Below are positions 8,782-15,814 of a DNA stretch of 41,919 nt, one piece after another. A program made the translations under genes and the position numbers. Origin of the DNA: CADEEV01 sp964442185 (GTDB lineage: Bacteria; Acidobacteriota; Vicinamibacteria; Fen-336); NCBI GenBank assembly GCA_964442185.1, contig CAYTWT010000226.1, positions 1-41,919 on the forward strand, read 5' to 3'. Below the pieces are notes generated by a model. It was not told the DNA's origin, did not search any database, and was given only the letters and a program-made list of their open reading frames with translations. The stretch's first letter is position 1. Every line of letters begins with the position of its first letter.

Positions 8782-8830
8782 GGGCTTCCTCCTCGAAACG
8801 ACACTCCGGCTTCAAACAGAAACGAAGGCT

Positions 8831-9241
8831 CTAGGAGACGAGGAGGCGTTGACGCGGTGGAGGAAGCTCGATACGCAACACTCCGCCGAGGGGCGCGCGA
8901 AGGACCGGAAGCCTGGCGGCTCCAGAGCGAGCGGGGGCCTCCAGCGAAACGACCCCCGGCAAGACGCCGCGCGCCACGAACGGGAGCGCAAGATCGGTCA
9001 TGGGCGGCGTGCATTTCAACACGGCGCCGTCCTGCGAGGCCACTGGGCCATGGCAGCTCTTCGAAGCTGCGGGCGGGGGAGGCGGCGCTGGCCGTCCGCT
9101 GCGGCAACAAAGAGAGCTGGTGCAACCGCAGCAGGACTCGTCGCCGAGCCAAGGCGCGCTGATCGGCGCCAGCTGTGCGCAGGACAGGAACGCGGTCAAC
9201 AAGAGCCGTCCCGTTCGCTGCGTCAGCCGAGGCCCGCTCAT
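8831..9241 (-). CDS. Small Cys-rich exported protein, function unknown
   Basis: A 136-residue protein with a hydrophobic export signal (GRLLLTAFLSCAQLAP). Cysteines then cluster at C37, C38, C40, C45 and C46 (ESCCGCTSSLCC), followed by a polyproline stretch (PAPPPPPAA), a SCHG motif (C63, H64) and C77. The C-terminal half lacks cysteine and looks compact. I recognise no family. The Cys/His density suggests thiol-based metal binding or disulfides outside the cytoplasm. The ATG overlaps the stop of the GntR gene (ATGA, 4 bp), indicating translational coupling, and the Cys-tagged barrel gene follows. FLSC is a poor lipobox, so lipidation is possible but not supported. Confidence 0.72.
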   Translation of the reverse strand: MSGPRLTQRTGRLLLTAFLSCAQLAPISAPWLGDESCCGCTSSLCCRSGRPAPPPPPAASKSCHGPVASQDGAVLKCTPPMTDLALPFVARGVLPGVVSLEAPARSGAARLPVLRAPLGGVLRIELPPPRQRLLVS

Positions 9242-10179
9242 TCGACGCAGCTCCTCGCCACCACCACGGTCATCGCGTCTGCCATCCTAACCAGAACAGC
9301 CTTCGGAATGAAGCGCACCTCGCGTACGCGCCGTGGCTGTCCACGCCGGACCTCGGGATAGGAGAGCGCGTCGGCGAAGACGGCGTCCGCGGCGCGCAGC
9401 AGCCGCTGCCACTCCGCCCGGGCCGAGAGCGGCCGCGCCTCGACGAGCACGTCGTCACCGCGGAGGCTGCGGATCAGCACCGACGCGAAGGGCAGAACCG
9501 TCGGCGAGTGGGACACGACCAGCACGATCGCACCGGCCGGCAGGCCTAGAATTGCGGCCCGGTCCTCGGGCGAGACCTCGAGCGTCAGCCGGAAGATTGC
9601 GGCTCCGGGCACGAGCCGCCGGACCGTCTCGACGTGGTACGGCAACGCCGCGGCGAGCGCCCCTGAGACGAGGCCCGGCTGGCGTTCGAGGTCGTGGATC
9701 GCCGCGGAGGACGCGGGGCGCTTGAGCGAATCGGTGATCTCCCGCACCATCAAGTCGGCCATCTCGCGGGACGGATCCACGACCACGATGCGGTCGGGCG
9801 GCGCGGCCGCAAGCCAGCGTTCGACGGCGCCACGCACCTGGGCTCCCGAGTAGCCCTTTCGGAGCGCCATCATCAGGGCGAGCCGCATCATCTCGTCGAG
9901 ATCTCGCGCCTCCTGCGGCAGGCGCGGGCCACTGGGCCGGACGAAGACGCCCGAGCCCGAGCGCAGTTCCAGGTGGCCGGCTTCTTCGAGCGACCGGTAA
10001 GCCGCCGAGACGGTGTTGGGATGAACCTTGAGCCGGCGCGCAAGCGCGCGCACGCTGGGCAGGCGCTCTCCCGCCTGGATCTCGCCGCCCAGGATCTTGA
10101 GCTCGATCTGCGCCTTCAACTGGTCGCGCACCGGGCCCCCGCCGCGGCGGCTCAGCACGATGTCCATGGTTCGGGTCAT
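9238..10179 (-). CDS. GntR-family transcriptional regulator
   Basis: A 313-residue regulator. The N-terminal winged helix (about 1-75) contains the GntR signature GGEIQAGERLPSVRALARRL and KVHPNTVSAAYRSLEEAGH, ending in the wing SGSGVFVRP. Residues about 85-300 form an alpha/beta effector domain that is neither the FadR-type helical bundle nor the UTRA fold I would expect; the arrangement resembles short YtrA-like heads with an added sensory domain. ATG at 10179 is used; M5 (10167) is an alternative. Its start codon is only 8 bp from the divergent hydrolase start. It overlaps the Cys-rich gene by 4 bp and most likely controls that operon and itself. The effector is unknown. Confidence 0.88.
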   Translation of the reverse strand: MTRTMDIVLSRRGGGPVRDQLKAQIELKILGGEIQAGERLPSVRALARRLKVHPNTVSAAYRSLEEAGHLELRSGSGVFVRPSGPRLPQEARDLDEMMRLALMMALRKGYSGAQVRGAVERWLAAAPPDRIVVVDPSREMADLMVREITDSLKRPASSAAIHDLERQPGLVSGALAAALPYHVETVRRLVPGAAIFRLTLEVSPEDRAAILGLPAGAIVLVVSHSPTVLPFASVLIRSLRGDDVLVEARPLSARAEWQRLLRAADAVFADALSYPEVRRGQPRRVREVRFIPKAVLVRMADAMTVVVARSCVE

Positions 10180-10187
10180 TATGGCGC

Positions 10188-11075
10188 ATGGCGCTCACTC
10201 CTTGGCGGGGGCCAAAGACGCTCCGGGGGCGGATCCTGGCGCGTGTGGCCTTCTACGCCTTCGCGCTGTTTCTCGCGATCCCGTTTTCGTTCTCTCAGAT
10301 CCTGATCGCGGGCCACAGCCGGGCCCCGGATCCAGTGCCCCCCGGCTACGAGGAGACGTACCCCGTCGCCGAGGGCCTTCGGCTGCGGGCGTGGCTGCGC
10401 GCCGGGCGCCCGGAGCGCGCGGCGGTGGTCGCCGTCCATGGACTCGGGGACTCGCTCGAGAGCCTCACCGACAGCGCCGAGGTCTATGGCCGACGCGGCC
10501 ACAGCGTGCTTCTGCTCGACCTGCGCGCCCACGGCGGCAGCGAGGGCCGCTACACGACGCTCGGCGGGCGCGAACGCGAAGACGTGCGCGCCGCGATGGC
10601 TCTCCTGAAGGACCGTGGCCTCGCGGCCTCGGGCTTCATCCTGAGCGGGGTCTCGATGGGCGCCGTCGCGGTGATCCGCGCGGCGGCGGATCGTGACGAC
10701 GTGCGGGCGGTGATCGCCGAGGCGCCTTTCGACTCGTACCGGGGAACCCTCATTCACCACGCGCGCCTGCGTCTTGGCCTGCCTGCCTGGGTGCCGCTCC
10801 TCCCGATCGCGGTGGCGATCGCCGAATGGCGGGCCGGCTTCGATGCGGACGACGTGGACGCCGTCGCGGCCGCGCGCCACGTCAAGGCGTCGCTGCTCGC
10901 CATCGTCGACGGCGACGACCCGCGCATGCCGGAAGCGGTCGTGCGCCGCGTCTACGACGCCCATGCCGGGCCGAAGCGGCTGTGGATCGGCGCAGGCGCC
11001 GATCACGCGGGAGCGCCGCTTCGCCCCGACTACTGGCCCACTGTGCTCGGCTTCCTCGACGAAAGTCGCCTATAG
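10188..11075 (+). CDS. Membrane-anchored alpha/beta hydrolase
   Basis: A 295-residue serine hydrolase with an N-terminal hydrophobic anchor (ILARVAFYAFALFLAIPFSF). The oxyanion region is VVAVHGLGDS, the first-strand Asp motif is LLLDLRAHGGS, and the nucleophile elbow is GVSMG. The acid lies in IVDGDDPRMP and the histidine in GADHAG. The family is that of BAAT/YqiA-like esterases or lysophospholipases; the substrate cannot be deduced. The ATG at 10188 gives the anchor, with another ATG at 10181 out of frame. It is divergent from the GntR gene with almost no intergenic space. The first glycosyltransferase gene follows after 8 nt. Confidence 0.85.
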   Translation: MALTPWRGPKTLRGRILARVAFYAFALFLAIPFSFSQILIAGHSRAPDPVPPGYEETYPVAEGLRLRAWLRAGRPERAAVVAVHGLGDSLESLTDSAEVYGRRGHSVLLLDLRAHGGSEGRYTTLGGREREDVRAAMALLKDRGLAASGFILSGVSMGAVAVIRAAADRDDVRAVIAEAPFDSYRGTLIHHARLRLGLPAWVPLLPIAVAIAEWRAGFDADDVDAVAAARHVKASLLAIVDGDDPRMPEAVVRRVYDAHAGPKRLWIGAGADHAGAPLRPDYWPTVLGFLDESRL

Positions 11076-11076
11076 T
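11071..11076 (+). promoter_or_regulatory. Predicted -10 element before the GTG of the first glycosyltransferase
   Basis: TATAGT overlaps the stop codon of the hydrolase gene and ends 7 nt before the GTG at 11084. There is no clear -35 and no Shine-Dalgarno. It may drive an internal leaderless transcript. Confidence 0.35.
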
Positions 11077-11083
11077 CGCGGGC

Positions 11084-12457
11084 GTGAGAGCCATCCGGCG
11101 CGAGTGGCTGCTGCTTCTCACCGCGGCCGCTCTGCTCTTCACCGCAAACCCGGGGCTGAGTCTGCCCTCGCTGGACGACTGCTTCTACGCGAGGAAGGGC
11201 GTCGAGATGGCGCGCTCCGGCGACTTCTCCACGGTCACCTGGAACGGCCGGCCGACGTTCCAGAACCCTCCGTTGCAGATCGCCATCCTGGCGGCCTCGT
11301 TCGTCCTGTTCGGCGAGAACGACCTCGCTGCGCGCCTGCCCTCGGTGCTGATGGCACTGGGCACGCTCTGCGGCGTGTTCTGGCTCGGGCGACGAGTCGC
11401 GGGAGAGCAAGTCGCGGGCAGCGCAGCCGCGCTCCTGGCCGCCGCCCCGCTCTTCTGCAACCACGCCCGACGTTGCATGCTGGACGCGCCACTGACCTTC
11501 TGGGTCGTCGTCGCGTTTGCGATCCTGCTGGAGGGCGAGCGGCGGCCCCGCTTGCTGATCTTTGTCGCGATCCCGCTGGGGGCGGCGCTGCTGACGAAGA
11601 GCGTCCTGGGCCTGCTTCCTCTCGTGGTGGTGGCGAGCGCGGCTGTTTTCGACGCCGGAACCCGACGGCTGGTGCTGAGCCCGTGGCTCTGGGTTGGCGT
11701 TCTCGGGGGCTTGCTGATCGGTCTGACGTGGCCGCTGCACCAGTACCTGGTCCATGGGCCCCTCGCGCTGCGCGAGCACTATGTCACGGAGATCGCTTCA
11801 CGCTCGAGCGCCGGCTTCAGCCCCGTCCGCGTACTGACGGGGTATCCCCTGGCGCTGCTCGGTTCCTTCCAGCCGGTCGTGCTCCCTGCCCTCGCAGGCA
11901 TCCCGCTTCTGTGGCGCAGCCGCGGGCTCGCCGAGCGGCTGCTCGTGGCCTGGATCCTCGCGCCCGTCGCTCTCTACAGCTTCTCGAGCGCGCAATCGCC
12001 CCGCTATCTGTTCCCGACGCTTCCTGCGATGGCCCTGGTCGCCGCGGTCTGGTTGAACCGCTCGTTCCCGCAGATTGGCGTCTGGCTGAGGCGTGTGGTG
12101 CCGGTTCTGCTGGCGCTCGCCGCGGCGGCGCTGTGGACACGCCCGGGGCTGCTGGCGCATCCGGGCAACGATCCGCTCAAGCGTGCGGCGGGCGTGATCC
12201 GGGACGCAGTGCCCTCTGGCCAGGCGATCCCCTATCTGGGAACCCGCTACTGGGGCGTGACGAACCCGCTCCTCTACTACACCGAGCGCCCGCTCGAGCC
12301 GACGCGGACCAGCGCGGCCGAGGCCTTGGGCGCGGCCGCTTCACGCTCGGGTCTGCTGCTCGCGGACAAGGACCGCCTCGGTGAGATCGAGGCCCTCGCG
12401 AGCTGGGAGCCCGTGCTTGCGTGGGGAGATGCCGTCCTGGTGCGCGTGGTCCGATGA
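11084..12457 (+). CDS. ArnT/PMT-like membrane glycosyltransferase (GT-C fold, GT83-type)
   Basis: A 457-residue polytopic inner-membrane enzyme with about 11-12 hydrophobic segments. It is expected to transfer a sugar from a polyprenyl-phosphate donor on the periplasmic face. The first periplasmic loop has the acidic DD pair (LPSLDDCFYARKGVEMARSG) and the FQNPPLQIAILAASF segment typical of PMT_2/ArnT proteins. AARLPSVLMALGTL and ARRCMLDAPLTFWVV continue the family pattern, and KSVLGLLPL follows. I start at the GTG at 11084, after the hydrolase stop; longer versions would run antisensibly through the hydrolase gene. Its stop overlaps the next start (ATGA). Acceptor unknown; cell-envelope polysaccharide or lipid is likely. 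Confidence 0.85.
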   Translation: MRAIRREWLLLLTAAALLFTANPGLSLPSLDDCFYARKGVEMARSGDFSTVTWNGRPTFQNPPLQIAILAASFVLFGENDLAARLPSVLMALGTLCGVFWLGRRVAGEQVAGSAAALLAAAPLFCNHARRCMLDAPLTFWVVVAFAILLEGERRPRLLIFVAIPLGAALLTKSVLGLLPLVVVASAAVFDAGTRRLVLSPWLWVGVLGGLLIGLTWPLHQYLVHGPLALREHYVTEIASRSSAGFSPVRVLTGYPLALLGSFQPVVLPALAGIPLLWRSRGLAERLLVAWILAPVALYSFSSAQSPRYLFPTLPAMALVAAVWLNRSFPQIGVWLRRVVPVLLALAAAALWTRPGLLAHPGNDPLKRAAGVIRDAVPSGQAIPYLGTRYWGVTNPLLYYTERPLEPTRTSAAEALGAAASRSGLLLADKDRLGEIEALASWEPVLAWGDAVLVRVVR

Positions 12458-13935
12458 GCGTTCTCCGCGGCGCGCTCCTCGTAGTTCTCTCGATGCTGGT
12501 CACCGCGCTTGGCTTCGACCTGATCAACGGCTTCCCGTACGGGCTCACCTACGACGACGGTTATTTCTACGCCCAGATCGCCTACAACCTCGGCGAGACC
12601 GGACGCTCGAGCTTCGACGGCTTCAGCACCACGAGCGGCTATCACCTGCTCTGGGGCGGTCTGCTCGGCCTGGTTTCGGCGGCGCTCGCTCCGTTTACGA
12701 TGAACAAGGCGGCCCATCTCTACGCGTTCGAGGTCGTCTTCGTCGGATTGGCGCTGGGCGCCGCGTTCCGTTTCCACGTGCGCGCCGTGGAGCGGGCCTG
12801 CGTTCTCGGCCTCGTGGTCCTGGGCACGTTGCTCATGGAGACTCTCCTGCTCTCCTGCCTGCTGCTGGCCCTGGCCCGCGAGGAGAGCGAGAGCCGCTCC
12901 GTGGCGGCGAAGCGGCCCTGGCGGGCCCTGGTTCTGGCTTTCCTCGTCCCATTGACGCGGATCGACGCGGCCGTGATCCTGGCCGTCTACGCCGCGCTGC
13001 TCTTCGGCTTCGATGGCGAGCGACGCGGGGCGCTGCGCTTGCTGCTCGCAACAGGCCTGGGCGTGCTGATGCAGCTGAGCTTGATGCTGCTCTGCTTCGG
13101 ACACCCCTTCTCGGTCTCCTCGATGATCAAAGTGGGAAACGCTGCGCCGTTCGGCGCCACGTTGTGGACGAGCCTGGTCGGCGCGGAAGGGGTCGCCCTG
13201 GGCTATCTGGTGCGCGCTCTGCTTTTCGTCGGCCTGGCGGCGACCGTGATCTTCCTGTGTGTCTCCGGGCGACACGTCGCCTCGAACCGACGCCTCTTAT
13301 ACCTGGGCCTCGGCGCAAGCGTCTTCGGTGCGGCGCACTTCGTCTCGCAGCTCATGCCGTTCTGGTGCTATCTGCCCGCGTACCTCGTGCTGTTCTTCGC
13401 CCTGACTCAGTGCCGGCTTCAGAGTTCCGCGCAGGGTCGCGTGCGCAGCCTGGCCGTGGCCGTCACGGCCGCGCTGGGTCTGGCCCTCGCGGCCCACAAG
13501 CTGTACATCTACCAGGCCCATCTCGACATCGTCCGTGGCGCGCACGCCTTCGTGTCCGGAATCAAGCGCTACGTCCCGGCCGAGGGCCGGATCTATCAGA
13601 TCGACGGCTCTGGCTTCACGGGCTTCTTTTCCGAGCGTTCGGTCGTCAATGGCGACGGCCTCGTCAACTCCTACGCGTACGCGCGGCGAATGCGAGAAGG
13701 GCGACTCGCCGGTTTCCTCGACGAGGCAGGTATCTGTTACTTGATCCTCAACCGTCGTCCTGAGACGGACACACTCGTGGCGTTCGGGGGTCTGCGCGTT
13801 GGCGCGGCGGACCTCGAGCTGTTATCCCGATCCGCGACCTACGGGCGCTACGCGACCACCGATTTCGCGCTCTACCGCAGGCGGACGCCGGGCTGCGCGC
13901 TCGCGCCCCGAGGCGAAGCCCTCAGCGGGCAGTGA
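12454..13935 (+). CDS. Polytopic membrane protein, probable GT-C glycosyltransferase
   Basis: A 493-residue membrane protein with about ten transmembrane segments. The first loop carries the acidic motif LTYDDGYFYAQIAYN, matching the DD position of GT-C enzymes, followed by FDGFSTTSGYHLLWGGLLGL. A second conserved-looking region is FSVSSMIKVGN. The C-terminal 110 residues (IKRYVPAEGRIYQIDGSGFT onward) are soluble and periplasmic, as in many glycosyltransferases of this fold. The ATG overlaps the stop of the preceding enzyme (ATGA), so the two are translationally coupled and probably act on one pathway. Its final 14 bp overlap the M49-like gene tail to tail. The specific sugar and acceptor are not visible. 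Confidence 0.75.
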   Translation: MSVLRGALLVVLSMLVTALGFDLINGFPYGLTYDDGYFYAQIAYNLGETGRSSFDGFSTTSGYHLLWGGLLGLVSAALAPFTMNKAAHLYAFEVVFVGLALGAAFRFHVRAVERACVLGLVVLGTLLMETLLLSCLLLALAREESESRSVAAKRPWRALVLAFLVPLTRIDAAVILAVYAALLFGFDGERRGALRLLLATGLGVLMQLSLMLLCFGHPFSVSSMIKVGNAAPFGATLWTSLVGAEGVALGYLVRALLFVGLAATVIFLCVSGRHVASNRRLLYLGLGASVFGAAHFVSQLMPFWCYLPAYLVLFFALTQCRLQSSAQGRVRSLAVAVTAALGLALAAHKLYIYQAHLDIVRGAHAFVSGIKRYVPAEGRIYQIDGSGFTGFFSERSVVNGDGLVNSYAYARRMREGRLAGFLDEAGICYLILNRRPETDTLVAFGGLRVGAADLELLSRSATYGRYATTDFALYRRRTPGCALAPRGEALSGQ

Positions 13936-15601
13936 GCGCCTCGGCCGTGGGGAAGCGCGGCTCGATGTCCACGGGAACGCCCGACAGCCGGTCGAGAAGC
14001 TTCTGCACCGGAGCACGCACTACGGCCATCCGCTCGAGCCAGGCCTTCGCCTTGGCGTAGTCCCCGGTCGCCTGAAGCGTGATGATCTCGCCGGTGAGCG
14101 CCGCAACCCCGGCCTTGATCTTGGTGGCATCGACGGCAAACGTGCCGTCGGCGCTCAGCTTGAAGCCACCCTGGTCGAGAAGGTAGTTGAGTTGCAGGGC
14201 GATGCCGCGGCCGTGGGCCTCGTTCACGCCGAAGCGGATGGAGCGGAACGCGGAGGCGAGAAAGGTCGTGTACATCGAGTCCGCGACCGCCTTCTCGACG
14301 ACGTGCTTGTCGGCCAGGTACTGCAGCGCCCACAGGCCCGAGATGTCGGCCTTGGCCTCCTCAAGCGGGCCGCTCAGCTCTTTCAGTTCCTGCCGCACCG
14401 TCGTGTCGCGCCCCGCGACGCTGATCGTCTGCGGCCCCAGGCCGTGCATCAACTCGTGCATCAAGACGTGCGTGAAGAAGGCGTCGAAGGAAACGCGGGC
14501 CTGGTCCGCCGGGCTGAGCGCGATCCTCGAGAGCGGGATCAGCACCTGGCGGAACTTCACCTCGTTGGAATTCTTGAGCATGATCCGCTTGGAGCCCTTC
14601 TCGTTCACCACGCGCTCGTCGTTCGGGAGGTTGAAGGCAATCGTCTGCACGCCCCGGTTGCCGTCGCCCGAGGAGATCACGACGTTCACGACGCGGATCG
14701 GTGAGAGCCCGCCGAGCTTCGGTCGGCGATACTTCGGGTCGATCGGCAGGTGGTCCTCGAGCTCCTGCAGCTCCGCGCTGAACTTCCCGAGCTTGGCCGT
14801 CTCGGCGTCGTCGCGCACCGTGATGAAGGCCTCGAAGGCGGCCTTGTAGTTGAACCAACCGTCCTCGTAGACCTCGTAGGGGCCGATCGTCGGCTCGATC
14901 GACGCGTCCAGTTCCATCCAGGCCAGGTCGCTGTCGTAGTAGTCGTTCGTCACGAACGCGCGGGCGCGCTTCTCGAGAAACGTCTTGAGTGTGGGCTGCG
15001 TGGTGAGCGCCGCTGCCTCTGAGACAAGTGCTGCGAGCCGGCCAAGCTCGCCCTGGTACTCGAGATTGTAGGGGACGGCCATGAAGGCGCCGTCGGGCCA
15101 GCGCCTAATCGTGGTGAAGAAGCCGGTGGCGGCGGCTTTTTCCTTCTCGCCGAGACCGTTCATCCAGGCCTCGACCTCTTCGCGCGTCGCCCCGGCCGGA
15201 TAGAAGTTCGCCTGCGGGTCCTTCGGGCCGACGCCAGGAAGAAACGGCGCCTCGTGGTCGATCCGCGACCACGGACCTTTGTTGATCAGGAAGTAGCGGA
15301 GGCGCGCCTTCCCCAACGGCGTCTCGTCACGCAGCAAGTCGAGCAGGCGTGCCTCGTTTTGCGCCGACACCTGGCGCAGGAACAGCGCGTCGATCAGCTT
15401 CGCGGCCTCCACGAGCTTCGCGAGCGCCTGCTGCTCGTTGTCCGGGAGCGCTGCGATATCGGCCTTGATCTCGACCGGAACGAAGCGCGAGGTCATGGCC
15501 GTGAGGCGCGCGAGGTCGGGCGCCTGGGCCGTCTCGCTCGCGGCGGCGAGGCTCGAAAGCGCGACAACGAGAACGAGTGCGGCAGGAATACGCTGGGTCA
15601 C
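13922..15601 (-). CDS. Exported zinc peptidase related to dipeptidyl-peptidase III (M49-like)
   Basis: A 559-residue exported protein (signal peptide RIPAALVLVVALSSLAA). The zinc site is HELMHGLGP (H382, E383, H386) with the downstream helix LEEAKADISGLWALQYLA, corresponding to the EECRAE-type third-ligand motif of M49. Classical M49 enzymes have HExxGH with an extra residue; here the spacing is HExxH, so this is a divergent subgroup. The N-terminal half (FYPAGATREEVEAWM, PYEVYEDGWFNYKAAFEAFI) matches the bacterial DPP III-like layout. The start is GTG, directly adjoining the TAG stop of the mini membrane protein, so translation is probably coupled. The molybdopterin enzyme lies upstream. Oligopeptide degradation is the likely role. 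Confidence 0.85.
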   Translation of the reverse strand: MTQRIPAALVLVVALSSLAAASETAQAPDLARLTAMTSRFVPVEIKADIAALPDNEQQALAKLVEAAKLIDALFLRQVSAQNEARLLDLLRDETPLGKARLRYFLINKGPWSRIDHEAPFLPGVGPKDPQANFYPAGATREEVEAWMNGLGEKEKAAATGFFTTIRRWPDGAFMAVPYNLEYQGELGRLAALVSEAAALTTQPTLKTFLEKRARAFVTNDYYDSDLAWMELDASIEPTIGPYEVYEDGWFNYKAAFEAFITVRDDAETAKLGKFSAELQELEDHLPIDPKYRRPKLGGLSPIRVVNVVISSGDGNRGVQTIAFNLPNDERVVNEKGSKRIMLKNSNEVKFRQVLIPLSRIALSPADQARVSFDAFFTHVLMHELMHGLGPQTISVAGRDTTVRQELKELSGPLEEAKADISGLWALQYLADKHVVEKAVADSMYTTFLASAFRSIRFGVNEAHGRGIALQLNYLLDQGGFKLSADGTFAVDATKIKAGVAALTGEIITLQATGDYAKAKAWLERMAVVRAPVQKLLDRLSGVPVDIEPRFPTAEALTAR

Positions 15602-15814
15602 CTAGGCTGCCTTTCTGAGAATGGCCAGGCTCGCAAGCCCGGCGAAACCTGCGGCAAAGTGCCAGGGCCGGGCTGCGAACCAGTCCGTTTGATGATGAGC
15701 GATCGCCTGGAACGCGAACAAGGCGAGCAGCGGAAGGATGCGGATGTCCCGTACGCGTGTGAACTGCAGCAGCGCCACGGCCGTGGCGGCGATCCAGAAC
15801 GACTGCAGGCTCAG
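15602..15814 (-). CDS. Mini membrane protein, about 70 residues, probable CTG start
   Basis: A short frame encoding two or three hydrophobic segments (SFWIAATAVALLQFTR; ILPLLALFAFQAIA; HFAAGFAGLASLAILRKAA) separated by a HHQTDWFAARPW loop. No ATG, GTG or TTG lies at a sensible place. A CTG at 15814 overlaps the TGA of the molybdopterin oxidoreductase gene (CTGA), mirroring the ATGA/GTGA overlaps elsewhere in the window. Its TAG abuts the GTG of the M49-like gene without a gap. This positional fit on both sides, with the clearly membrane-like composition, is the evidence that it is real. Function unknown; it may be an anchor or quinone-side partner of either neighbour. Confidence 0.55.
   Translation of the reverse strand: MSLQSFWIAATAVALLQFTRVRDIRILPLLALFAFQAIAHHQTDWFAARPWHFAAGFAGLASLAILRKAA

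Noticed and set aside
10826..11083. N-terminal extension of the first glycosyltransferase into the hydrolase gene
   Set aside because: The extension is Arg-rich, overlaps coding sequence with intact catalytic motifs, and the GTG at 11084 gives a normal family N-terminus.
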